Shown here piece by piece: positions 20,616-30,510 of a stretch of 64,000 nt of DNA. How positions within the stretch are numbered: position 1 is the stretch's first letter; every line of letters begins with the position of its first letter. The translations under genes and the position numbers were made by a program. Location of the stretch: the NCBI GenBank assembly GCA_010909165.1, contig MU008161.1, positions 930,001-994,000 on the forward strand, given 5' to 3'. The notes below the pieces were generated by a model that saw only the letters and a program-made list of their open reading frames with translations, was not told the origin of the DNA and did not search any database. This DNA is from Anthoceros angustus. Taxonomy: Eukaryota > Streptophyta > Anthocerotopsida > Anthocerotales > Anthocerotaceae.

Positions 20616-21625
20616 ACTAGCTCCGGATGACTCAGTTTGCTGCTGGCGCGCCTGAGGTAGAGCACCTTGTTCTCAACTCAGGGTCGACCGCAGCCCTGAC
20701 TGTGTAGTTTGCAACGTCCTCGTCTCTACTGCCAGCACAATCAAGAATCGACCACAGCTGCCAGGGCTTGCTCCCTTCCCCTTAATGTTTCCCACTTGCT
20801 TGGCAGCCTCTGTCAGCCTCAGCTGTGGCTTGGTAATGTCGACCATGTCCTTCACGCCCGCCGCGCCTCCTATAACGGAAATCATCACGTCTACTTGCTT
20901 CAAAGCTTGGATGAAATTCCCCTGCCAAAACCCCGCAGCTTCAAAACCCTGCTGCCCTAGTCTGCCAGCTGGCGCCTGGGTCACGGAATGCGATTAGTTG
21001 CAATGTCAGTGAAACGCGTTTCAAGGCACGCCCCATGGCTACCCACTTGAAGGCCTTGCGGATGTTTTCGTCATGAAATGCTCCCGTGAGATAGATCAGC
21101 GCATTCTGTAAGGAGGACTGCGTCATCTCATTACAACATGAGACTCCGAAACACCGCATTGCACCAACTTGGCGCCACCAAATGTACACTTGTCACGAGA
21201 TTTCACCAAGATGCTGCAATCGCAAACGCTGAACATCGCGGACGTGGGAAGAATCGCGTACGAAAACGCATAGTAAATTTTCAAGGATCAAGTAAGGAAG
21301 AAGCGGTTCCAATTCCGCCACGACACTATGAGAGCACATAACAAAGCCCCTCATCAAAGTAAAATCCTATACTAACCACACATAACTAACAACATAATAG
21401 TCATTAAGGTCTCTCGAGTTTTGAATCACCACAAATAATTGGTGATGGCCTAAGGTGGCCATGAATCCCCACACCATGGGTCGCATGTTCTCATTGCCTC
21501 TTGTCCACTTCAAACGCCCTTACACATGATGTGTCTCTTTGGAGTATTGCCTAAGGGTCAGAGACTTGTTCTTGCCTCAAGCTCTGCGAAAGTGGGGCAC
21601 CTGATTCCTAACTATCTCCCAATAC

Positions 21626-22477
21626 CTAACTATCCTCACTATAATGGACAAGGTTTTCAATCAGAATTCTTGTGAGGCACACTGGGAATGCACACCCTAT
21701 AGTCGCAACTCGTTGGCGTCCTAGGACTTGTGCTCTTGACACGACAAGTCTTTGCACCAGAAAAAGCTTGAAATCTTGGATTATTTTCCAGGCATTATTC
21801 CTCATAGTTAAATCTTCAGGATTTTTGAAATCGAGGCCGCATCCTTCCATCATTGTTGCCAGAACTTCTTTCATAAGTAATATATGTTGTGCAATAAGTT
21901 TAGGACCCATATTATCAGGTACTGCATTGTTGAATGGATTATTAACCATATCTTGTAGCGTGCGACCCCCAAAAGTAAAACATGTACACTCGGGTGCATA
22001 ACGCCTACGCACAGCCTCCATAAAATGTTGACGATGTCCAAAAGTTGATGTTCGTTCTCCTAAATTATACCACCATTGTACTACGTCCCGCATTTTCTTT
22101 GAAGAGTGTAGCTGATCATCTTCTTCCACTACCACATCCAAAGCATACTTTGTGGCAAAACTTTCTAGAGCTTCGAGAGTCTCAGCCTTGCTTCTCATTG
22201 TACGAAGATCTATATCACCCTTCGATATCCCATAGAAATTAGCTATGGCAAATTTGTTAACATCTTCAAGGGCCTTAGCCTTCTCTTTCATTATATGAGA
22301 AGATACACAATCCATCAATACCCAGTTGAAGCTAAACAAGACACTTTGTACATGCTGCAACTCTTCATCGTATAGACTTCTACCAAACATGAGAGTCCAA
22401 AGCATCATTGTTTGTAAATAATATTCCTTGATAAACTCGGTAATATTTGTTCTATGACCCGCTTCCATAATTGCCAT
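21626..22477 (-). CDS. Orphan 283-aa reading frame, unknown
   Basis: One uninterrupted frame from ATG at 22477 (MAIMEAGHRTNITEFIKEYY) to a stop at 21626-21628. Its composition looks like a real soluble alpha-helical protein: balanced charge, few low-complexity runs, aromatic residues spread along it, and Cys pairs near residues 160-163 (CTCF). No known domain is recognised. It is AT-rich in codon choice, unlike the housekeeping genes to its left, and sits alone in an AT-rich island between a pseudogene and repeats. It may be a transposon accessory gene, a captured gene or a recent transfer; none can be decided here. It may also be an exon of a longer gene, since an acceptor-like CTATACTAG lies just upstream on its strand. 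Confidence 0.5.
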   Translation of the reverse strand: MAIMEAGHRTNITEFIKEYYLQTMMLWTLMFGRSLYDEELQHVQSVLFSFNWVLMDCVSSHIMKEKAKALEDVNKFAIANFYGISKGDIDLRTMRSKAETLEALESFATKYALDVVVEEDDQLHSSKKMRDVVQWWYNLGERTSTFGHRQHFMEAVRRRYAPECTCFTFGGRTLQDMVNNPFNNAVPDNMGPKLIAQHILLMKEVLATMMEGCGLDFKNPEDLTMRNNAWKIIQDFKLFLVQRLVVSRAQVLGRQRVATIGCAFPVCLTRILIENLVHYSEDS

Positions 22478-22698
22478 GATATATTTGCTTACCCTAGTAT
22501 AGATAAAATAAAGAGATTAGATCATAGGAAGTTAGACACATGTAGTAATTTCATCTAGGAATTACAATGAAAGTAAATTGATATAATGTCCACATCAATA
22601 ACATAATCAAATCTCACCTTGATGTAGTAAGTAAGAATTTCACACTTAAAGATATGATCAAAAGTTCTTAATATCTGATAAATATGAATTCACATACG

Positions 22699-22719
22699 AA
22701 CAACAACAACAACAACAAC
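22699..22719. repeat. (CAA)n microsatellite
   Basis: Seven consecutive CAA units in AT-rich DNA upstream of the orphan frame. Confidence 0.85.
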
Positions 22720-23437
22720 GAAGATCGATAAGCACTTTAGGTACAGTATCTAAAACAATAAAAATATTATAATTTTTAATATATGAAGTACTATAAACAT
22801 ATAAATTATAATAACACTCGCCTTTGAACAACCACTAGCGCCGACAATGAAATTGATATACAATAATTATTCATGACACACGTATATAGCCAGAGGACAA
22901 AACCTAGCTCGATGATAACGCTGGGTGGGTTAGCTGACGATGGGAACCTGCCGCGACATTTGGCGGGAACTATTGTTGTTATATTTACTAAAATAAATTA
23001 AAATAATTGAAATTACTAAAAATAAATTTTATATATCAAATAAAAAACTAGGCGCATACATGAAATGCTAAACTATTACTTGGTCTTTTTCTCTCATTTA
23101 TAAATAGTAAAAAAAATGACATGTCAAAATAAATTGTGCTATATCTTTTGTTTGTATATGAAAAGGAGCAGGGGTTCGGGGTCCTTCGCACCTGTACATA
23201 CACACCACCACGCGTTAGGGTCCATCACCAGGACCTGGATCAGTCTCTCCGAAGTAGTCTTGCCCGCTCAGTGACTCGGGACTTGCCTTAGCAAGGGACA
23301 CACAAAGGGCCTGCAAGGATAACGCGGTATCAACCCTAAAAGAAAGATCGCTTTAATGGAGTGGCAACCGCCCTCTTATACTACGTCATGAGGGAGCGCC
23401 TTTATTACACCCCTGCCCTAAGCTAATGTCCAGCTCA

Positions 23438-26400
23438 TTATGCCTTAGCAAGTGCCCCTCTCTCTTCCCTATTTTCCCTACCTACGTCTACGGTGGTGGG
23501 GCTGTGGTTGACCCGGATTCCTTCTTGGCACTGGCAGCCCAATCCCCAGCTCTGGCATTTGCGGTGCACCCAATCGGATGATCCGCGACCCCCGGAGCCC
23601 CGCGGAGGCTCTTCCTCTGCCTCGGATTCTGTCCGGCTGCGCCACTGGAGGTGGATTGATAACTGCGGTGACCACCAAGTCTTCCTCCTCGCTGTCCATT
23701 GGCGCGCTGGTGGGTCCCCATTCTGCGGATCCGTCTGGAGCCCGTTCTTCCTGGGTGGGTTGAGACTGACTCTCATCCACACCTACCCCTACTCCCTGGG
23801 TTAGAGCTTCTGGACTCGCTCCCCCCTCCTGAGTCCGGACCTCGGGATCCGTCCTCACCTACTGAGTCCAGACCTCGAGGTCCGTCCTCTCTAATCTCCG
23901 AACGTCCAAGTCCGAAGCATCCCCCAAGGGTCCGTCTTCCCTAACCAGACCCCCCCTTCCTTCATCCCCCTGTACCGGTTCCCGCGCTTCCTGGACCTCC
24001 CCTTCCGCGTTCTGCTTCGGAGCTCTCTCTTTCCCTCCTAACGTTGGGTGCGACGGACTTACCTCTGGCCTTGTTGTCTCCGCCGCATCCCCCTCCTCCG
24101 GTTGTCCTTCCTCCTCTAGGCCCTCCCCACTGCTGCTCTTGTTGCCAAACAGGGCTCCAGATTCCCTGTGGCAGTGCTCTCTCCCAGGCCCGCGTCCCTC
24201 CAGACTCCCTCCGACTCCTCTGGTAAACCTTTGATTTCAGCAGCGTGGTGTGGTGCCTCCACCGCCTTAAGGAGCTCCCCGTGATAATACGCGAAGTCGG
24301 AGTCGACTTGCTGGATGGCCTCCTCCACATGGGCGCGAAGCACTCGATATTCCCGCCTCCAGAGGTTCTCCGGCAGCTGGGCGTGCCTGGTTGCCTATTG
24401 TGCCGTCCCCATCGCGAGGTCATCCAGCCGGGACCTGGCCGAGTCCCTAAAGCCACTAAGGCGGCCTCCGCCACTTCCTGGAGTCATTGCCTCTCCTTGG
24501 CGCACTCCTCCTCTTGCTGCTTTTGCAGCTCGGCCACCTTTCTGGCCATGGACCGGAGTTCCCCTTCTGCCTTCCGTAGGCGGATCAGCAACTTCTGCTC
24601 TTCCTTTAGAGCCCTCTCCTGCCTTGCCATCTACTTCTTCAGGGCCGCCATATCTTGTTCCAGATGCCCCAGCAGCTCCGCTCGATGCCTAGCGTTGTCC
24701 AACACCCTCTCCAGTTCGGCGACGTCTTGCTCCTTGCTACGCCGGCACCCCTCCTCCACCCTCAAACAGAGCTGGAGACGTTCTATTTCCCACTCATGAT
24801 CCTCAATTCGCCCTTGGAGGAGACCGTTCCGCTCTTCCACCAACCGGAGTCGCAGCTCCATAGTCTCTTTCTGGCCTTCCAACTCCTGGCACCTTTCTTC
24901 CAAATCATGGAGCTGTACACGGAGATCCCCCAACTCTCTGGTGTTTGCTTCCATCTCCTCTTCATGGACCACCCGTGCTTGCTCTGCGGCCGCCTACTCC
25001 GCCTTCAGGCTTGCCGTGGCCTCTCCTACCACTTCCCTCCACCGGTTTTGATCTCGACAGTAGTGGTCTCTATCTGTCTTGGCAGAGGCCTCCGCCTCTC
25101 TTGCTCCCTTTAGCTCAGCCTCCCATGCCTGGCTCTGCTCCTGTCGGGCAGTTTTGGCCAACTCTTTGGCCCTCTCGCGATACGCGTGCTTCCTCCGCTT
25201 CAGCCACCTCCTTCTTGGCATAGGTCTTCCGCCGTCTGCGCCTCACAGGCGTGCTTGGCGATGCCAGTTGGAGCACTGTCCTACTAGGCGGACCTTGCCT
25301 CTGACTCGGCCGTTCGGCGCTTCTCCTGCTCGATCCTAGCGAGGGATTGCTTCCTCTTGGCAGCACTGCTGCACCGCCTTGGAGCTCCACCATTCGCCTT
25401 CGGGTGGCCTCCACTTCCTGGGTCTTCTCTGCTGTCCCGTCGAGTCCCCAGAGCATACCGTCCATAACGGCGTAACCAAGGATGTGTCTCTTCTCACAGT
25501 GGCTGGCGGCCCCAGAAGTCCGTCGAGGGCGTAGGTATCTCCCGGTCTATTAAGGACCGCCATACCGTTGTCCGGAGTGAGTCCGGATTAGGGACTCCAG
25601 ACCCAATCAGGACCGTCAGATCCTGTCCGTTTTGAGCCGGCCCTTCCACCTCCTTGGCTCTCTTCGCGGGTAACTCTTTCTCTGCCCGCCTTCGCTTGGG
25701 GTCCGAAGGTGGTGAGGGGGTCCGGGAGCTGGCCCGCTTTCCCCTCCGCGTAGGTGACAAGACTGGCTCGGGGTGGGGTTGCTGCCAGTGTCCCCCGGCG
25801 CCTTGGGCTGCATCGCGATCCGCCCTCCTCACTGCTTCTTCCGCCTCCTGCCACTCCGTTAGCAAGGGTAGGGGCACTGGAGCTGTCCTTGGGGCGGTGG
25901 TGGTGGGTGTCGTTTTCCTCTTCTTTGCTTCTCTCCTAGTCCGGCGGGGCTCGGCGGCTTGGGCCGGAGCAGGTTACGGGGTTGCTTGGGTAACCGCCAC
26001 TATCTCCCTCCCTCTCGTAGTAGCCTCCGGGGATGGTTGTTCCGATGGAGGGACCAAGAGGAGGGAAGCGGGAATATCTTCCGATACTTCCCTTGGCGGA
26101 GACGGGGTCCGCTCCAGACGTATGGAGTTCGGAATTCCCTCCCAGTTCTCGTCCTCCTGAGCGCGCCTGGACTTGGGTGGGCGACCCTCCGGTTCCTGTG
26201 TTCTGTCCTCCCGCTCCGCTTCGGGCAGGGTCGCCAGCCCTTTTCGGAGCACTCGCTCCTCTTCTCCTTCCTTCAGGAGGTTGAGGTGTCCCCACACATG
26301 GACGATGAACGGGGACAGCGCTGATGGGGGGTAGCCTCTCGTTCCTCAACTTCCTTGACTCCTGGGCCACCCCGGCGAAGATGATCCCAATCCGCCCTCT

Positions 26401-27130
26401 TGCCCCTCTGAAGGGCGTGAAGGAAAACTAGCAGATTGTCACCAAGGTGGTCCACCTTGGTGAGCATGTTCCAGTGGACGATAATCTTCGCCATTGTCCG
26501 TATCCGTCAGTCCAATAGGTCCGACATGAGCCACCCGTTAGAGGACCGCTGCGTCCCCGGCCTCAGGAGTGCCACCTTCGCGGCCTCCACCTTCCCTTTC
26601 ATCTTTAAGGGCTCTGGCACTACCCCGGGGCCCTACCTCTTCCGCTGGGCGATCGTAGACCGCCTTAAGGACCTCCACGGTCCATCTCCTCGGGTCCTCC
26701 CGCAAGCTCTTAGAGCGGACGGACTTGGTGGCCGCCGCCAACATCTTCCGGGTGTATTCCCGGATCAACGCCACGCTGTCGAAGGTCCACACTACTTGAA
26801 AGATGTCCAGGTGCCACTCCTGCACCAGCTCCTCCGCCTCCGCCAGCCAGGGGCCGAAATCTGGGTAGCGCCTCGTGACGATGTTCTTCTCCACCAAGCG
26901 CCAGGGCTCCCAGACCTTTGCCGCCTTCTTGGGTCCCATCCTTGCGCTCTGGTTGGTCCACTGCTGAGGGGTGGTGGGCAAGGATGTCCCGCTAAGTTCC
27001 ACAGCAATGGGCGCGCAGTTCGAAGGCGATGGCCGCTCAGAGGTACGCTTGGGCGTCGGAAGAGAAAGCGCCAGAGAGCGGGATGTCTGAGTGCGAGTGA
27101 CCGCGAAAACTGCCGGGAAGTCGGTCAAGA
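23438..27130 (-). pseudogene. Decayed GC-rich coding block with coiled-coil segment, probably transposon-derived
   Basis: Consecutive minus-strand frames (27128-26538, 26370-25936, 25877-25494, 25465-25115, 24972-24631, 23858-23478) look like pieces of one large protein interrupted by stops and shifts. In order they show a WEPWRLVEKNIVTRRYPDF segment, Pro/Ser/Arg-rich linkers with basic runs (PKRRRAEKELPAKRAKE), a strong heptad coiled coil (residues 1-113 of the 24972 frame) and a Gly/Arg tail. This organisation resembles the gag-like first proteins of large plant retroelements, but no reverse transcriptase, integrase or zinc knuckle is present and no family is recognised. Read as an old mobile-element relic. 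23,161-23,437 holds GC-balanced sequence without a gene. Confidence 0.4.
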
Positions 27131-27404
27131 GAATGGCCTTCTCTCAGCGTCGGAGCCTCGGGAGTAATTGAAGCGCAGGAAGACGTCCTTTCGCTACCAA
27201 TAAGCGCAGTCACATCGTACTCTAGCCTTCACGCCGCCTTCTTGGCGCATGTCCTTGGTCGGTTACCGCCCATAACGGCCGACAACCCATGATCCTGGTC
27301 CCTCGCATGCCCATCCTCCTCTCAGCACCGTACACGTGGCCCCCTTGCCTATTGCGCTCCACCCCTTTTCCGAAGTTACTTTTCCTGGCGGACTTATTGC
27401 GTTC

Positions 27405-27500
27405 TACTCCGGAGTTTGGTCTGGAGTGGCCTACTTCGGAGTTTGGTCCGGAGTGGCCCACTCCGGAGTTTGGTCCGGAGTGGCCCACTCCGGAGCTTCC
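27405..27500. repeat. 27-bp tandem repeat (about 3.4 copies)
   Basis: A unit containing CTCCGGAGTTTGGTCCGGAG followed by TGGCC is repeated head to tail, with one diverged copy at the left. Each unit contains the palindrome CTCCGGAG. Confidence 0.9.
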
Positions 27501-27960
27501 TGCTACCCGACCCCATCGCTTCCTGCCGTCCATCGCCATTCCCGTTATTCAACCTTATTTCTCCCTTTTCTGCCTTATTTCCCACCCAACACTAACGAAA
27601 ACAAAAAAAAAAACGGTCTATTACCTTCCTAAGGGGGGGAGTCCACAGTTTTCTCCTTGTCCACACATACCAAAGAGGACAGAGGGGAAAGGGCATTTTT
27701 TTCACGCGCAAAACTTTTGCTCACATGTGAGCACACGTCTTTTTGGTGTCCGTTTTGGTAACCCGACCGAAATGGGGTAGCCCAAAGCGACGCACAGCCA
27801 CGCCCGCTCAGAGGTGAGCAGAAGGGAACTTACTTTTTTTCCCGCACTCATTGTGGTTTTTTCTCGCGCGCGCACCAAGAAAATTTTTTTCTGCCCACGC
27901 TGTCTTCCACTTTAGGGTGCGCCAGGTGGCATATGCAAGCCACCTGCCCGTTTTTAGGGT
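27501..27960. other. Interval without a recognisable gene
   Basis: Contains an A-run near 27,600, a T-run near 27,833 and a TTTTTTT tract near 27,885. No coding signal is convincing. Confidence 0.5.
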
Positions 27961-28550
27961 TCATGTCCTAGGAGGGTGGAGCAGGGCGAGGAACACCGCC
28001 TTGGCGAGGCTGCTTTGGGCGGCGCGAGGCGGTGCTCGGGGCGACCGGCGGGCGGCGACAGGGCAGGCGGAGGCGAGTCGCGCAGGCGGGCGGCAGTGCA
28101 AGCGGCGAGCACATCGAGCGGCGGCGGCGAGCACATCGAGCGGCGGCGGCTGCGGTCAGGCGGGCGGCAGGCAGCGGGCAGGCGGGCGGGCGAGCCCGGC
28201 CCGCTACTGACGGAAGTTGGGGCGGGGCAGCGGCGAGCAGGCGGATCGGGTTGGGGCGAAGTTCTCTGGCAGGCAGGCGGGCAGGCGGGGCAGTCGGGGC
28301 AAACACGAGGCTGGGCAGGCGGGCTTGATCGGCGGGGCGGAGGTGGGCGGCGGGCGGGCGGGCGGCGGCTGAGCTGCGGTCAGGCGGGCGGGCGGGCGGG
28401 GTGGGTCAAGGAAGGCGGGCGGGCGGGCGGGCGGGCGGCGGCGGGCGGGCGGCGGCGGGCAGGCGGGCGGGCGGGCGGGCGGGCGTGGCGTGGTGTGGCG
28501 AGGTGAGGCGGTCAGGCGGGCAGGCGGGCAGGCGGGCAGGCGGGAGGAGG
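27961..28550 (+). repeat. G-rich low-complexity array (GGCGGGC/GGCAGGC)
   Basis: Nearly 600 bp dominated by GGCGGGC and GGCAGGC units, almost pure between about 28,265 and 28,550. All six frames look open because stops are rare in such sequence; none is a gene. G-runs of three at short spacing on the plus strand would allow G-quadruplexes. Confidence 0.9.
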
Positions 28551-30165
28551 CACCGCAGTGTCGACCCTCCCCATCCACCACACCAAGCACCTATTAACCT
28601 CGTCCCCATTTCTTGTTGCCCATGGTGATGCCGAATTGTTTGATGCTCCTTTTCTTGCAAATGGCTGACATCCACACGGCTGCCTGGTGCCACTACAAGT
28701 AGTTTTGCAGGCATATTGCGGTTGTGGGCGGGATGGCAGGCACTAGCCCACCCTCTCCTCCTCACATGCCGCAAGCCCCGCAGCCTGCAGCCACAGCGTG
28801 TGCGGGCCAGCTGTGGAGGTGGGTTCCACGCTCTCCTCCAAGCTCACCCGATCCTAATATGTGGAGTGCGTTGTTTTACAGGTCTTATGACCCGAAGAAG
28901 CCAATGGATCCTCTGTCCTACGAGGAGCTTGATGCGCTGTTGCAACATGCGGAGGACCACAACGAACACGATAATTTTTGAAGGGGGTTAATAATCTCGA
29001 AGGGGGTTTTCCGCAAATAATCTCGAAGGGGTTTTGATGGGCCCTAAAAGCGTTTGAAGGCATTGCGCGACTCGAAAAAAGGTGTCACCGGTAAAGTTAC
29101 TACTTTCCATCCGGCAATGTTTGTGTCGAATGGTGGTATGACTCGAACCTAGGGAATGATGCAAAGTAGGAGCGGTGAGGAAGGCCGTTCTGCGGGCGGG
29201 GCAGTAAACTCGATTTTGGGATGGAAATGTGGTTTTGTTATGACACCACAAAAGCCACGGACGGTATTTCCTAACACGAAACATCGACGGACTTACAACA
29301 TTAACTCGGGACCCGGGAAAAAGCAGATTTGATTTCTCATCCCGAGTTCAATCCATCGTCATCACTTGGTCCGACTTCTCCTCCATTGTCATCACTATCT
29401 TGACACTTTCACTCGCGGGTTGTATGAAGCCACGCAACTCATGAGCTTATCCCTTATCGCTTTTTGTCCACCGTGACATGACAGATGTTTCCGCATGCTC
29501 AACACAAACCCATAATACAGGATGACTTTCATCTACAAATACCTCGTATGTTTTTAGGTAATGGATCTTATTCCCTTTTTCCTCGGCATTGGACGGATGG
29601 GTTACCACTCGGCGGACTATGTTCTGCACATATCTCCTTCATACGCATCTGTGCTCGGTCCGATACTAGTGGATAAGAAAGTGAGGTCGTGGTGCGTTTA
29701 GCTTCACGTCAATGACCTCCCAATCCGAATGGCTGTATGCGTGTCCGTATTGCACGCGAAACATCCTCTCGGTTCCGTTATGTCCCCATTCATCCGTGCC
29801 ATTTCCACGTTGCCTTCCCGCATTTTGATATGCCCCAAATACATATCACGCGTGGAGGTCCCTCAATAATGCCTCATCTAGCAAAGCTTCATCCGCACTT
29901 GAAGTGGTCAGTCAGTATGATCCACTTCTGCGTGAAAACCACTTCCAAGGACGTGTAGCACTAGCCCAATGTTATTCTCCACAATGATAGCAATCTCCTT
30001 CCGGTCCACCCAAAAGGCTTCCCACCACTTATACTCTTCATCCTATGGATGCAAATCTTTTAACCCTTCACGCAAATGGGCCACACCTTCCATCGGTGAT
30101 AGGATACCGCTGCCCTTCTTGTCCCCCTAGCTTCACCCGCATGCACCGTAGGATGGTGGGAGGGA
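28551..30165. other. Interval without a confident gene
   Basis: A plus-strand frame at 28,724-28,981 ends in an acidic tail (YEELDALLQHAEDHNEHDNF) and might be the first exon of a mobile-element protein. A short direct repeat of AATAATCTCGAAGGGG lies near 28,990-29,035. The rest shows no coding signal I can support. Confidence 0.3.
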
Positions 30166-30510
30166 GCGCGCGCCGACCGGCCGCCTCCCCTAGCACTCAT
30201 GGCTGGCCGGCCGCCGCCTCCCCTAGCACACCGCCATGGGCCGGCCGGCGCCTCTAGCACACCGCCATGGGCGCCGCCGGCGCCCAACACGCCCGCCGCA
30301 CGCCGGCCGCCGGCGCCTCCCCTAGCACACCGCCCATGGCGCCGGCGCCTCCCCTAGCACACCGCCCATGGCGCCGGCCGCCTCCCCTAGCACACCGCCC
30401 ATGGGCGCCGCCGGCGCCTCCCCTAACACACCATGGGCGCCGGCCGCCCCCACACGCCCATGGCCGGCGCCTCCCCTAGCACCCTGCCCCACCCATGGGC
30501 CGGCGCCCCT
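30166..30510. repeat. GC-rich minisatellite, about 30-bp units
   Basis: Irregular tandem copies of GCGCCTCCCCTAGCACACCG followed by CCCATGG-type sequence, with variants GCCGGCCGCC. About nine units can be counted by eye. Confidence 0.88.

Larger units (their letters stand above)
19690..21160 (-). pseudogene. PLR/isoflavone-reductase-like pseudogene (duplicate of the 60.9-62.3 kb gene)
   Basis: Exon pieces match the intact gene at 60,949-62,287. Two remnants of the last exon lie near 19,730-19,870 and 20,410-20,500. An exon 4 remnant (about 20,615-20,706) keeps YTVRAAVDP but is then frame-shifted. Exon 2 is nearly whole at about 20,785-20,935 (IQALKQVDVMISVIGG, VDITKPQLRLTEAAKQVGN). The NAD(P)-binding first exon and the whole third exon (RFLPSEFG block) are missing, and a short piece is inverted (20,545-20,615). 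It cannot encode a reductase. The second last-exon remnant and its flank (20,300-20,525) look like an extra tandem copy of 19,389-19,905 with the middle lost. Confidence 0.85.
21330..23160. other. AT-rich island
   Basis: Base composition changes sharply from the GC-balanced flanks to AT-rich DNA, strongest at 22,480-23,160. It contains the 283-codon frame described separately and a CAA microsatellite at 22,699-22,719. The stretch 22,480-23,160 shows no other coding signal. No terminal repeats were found, but the sharp borders suggest an insertion. Confidence 0.5.

Noticed and set aside
27976-28628. Several long overlapping open frames on both strands
   Set aside because: They lie in the G-rich array where stop codons are rare by composition; the translated Gly/Arg/Pro-only sequences are not proteins.
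28724-28981. 85-codon plus-strand frame
   Set aside because: Possible first exon of a mobile-element protein, but no continuation or homologue could be recognised, so it is not called as a gene.
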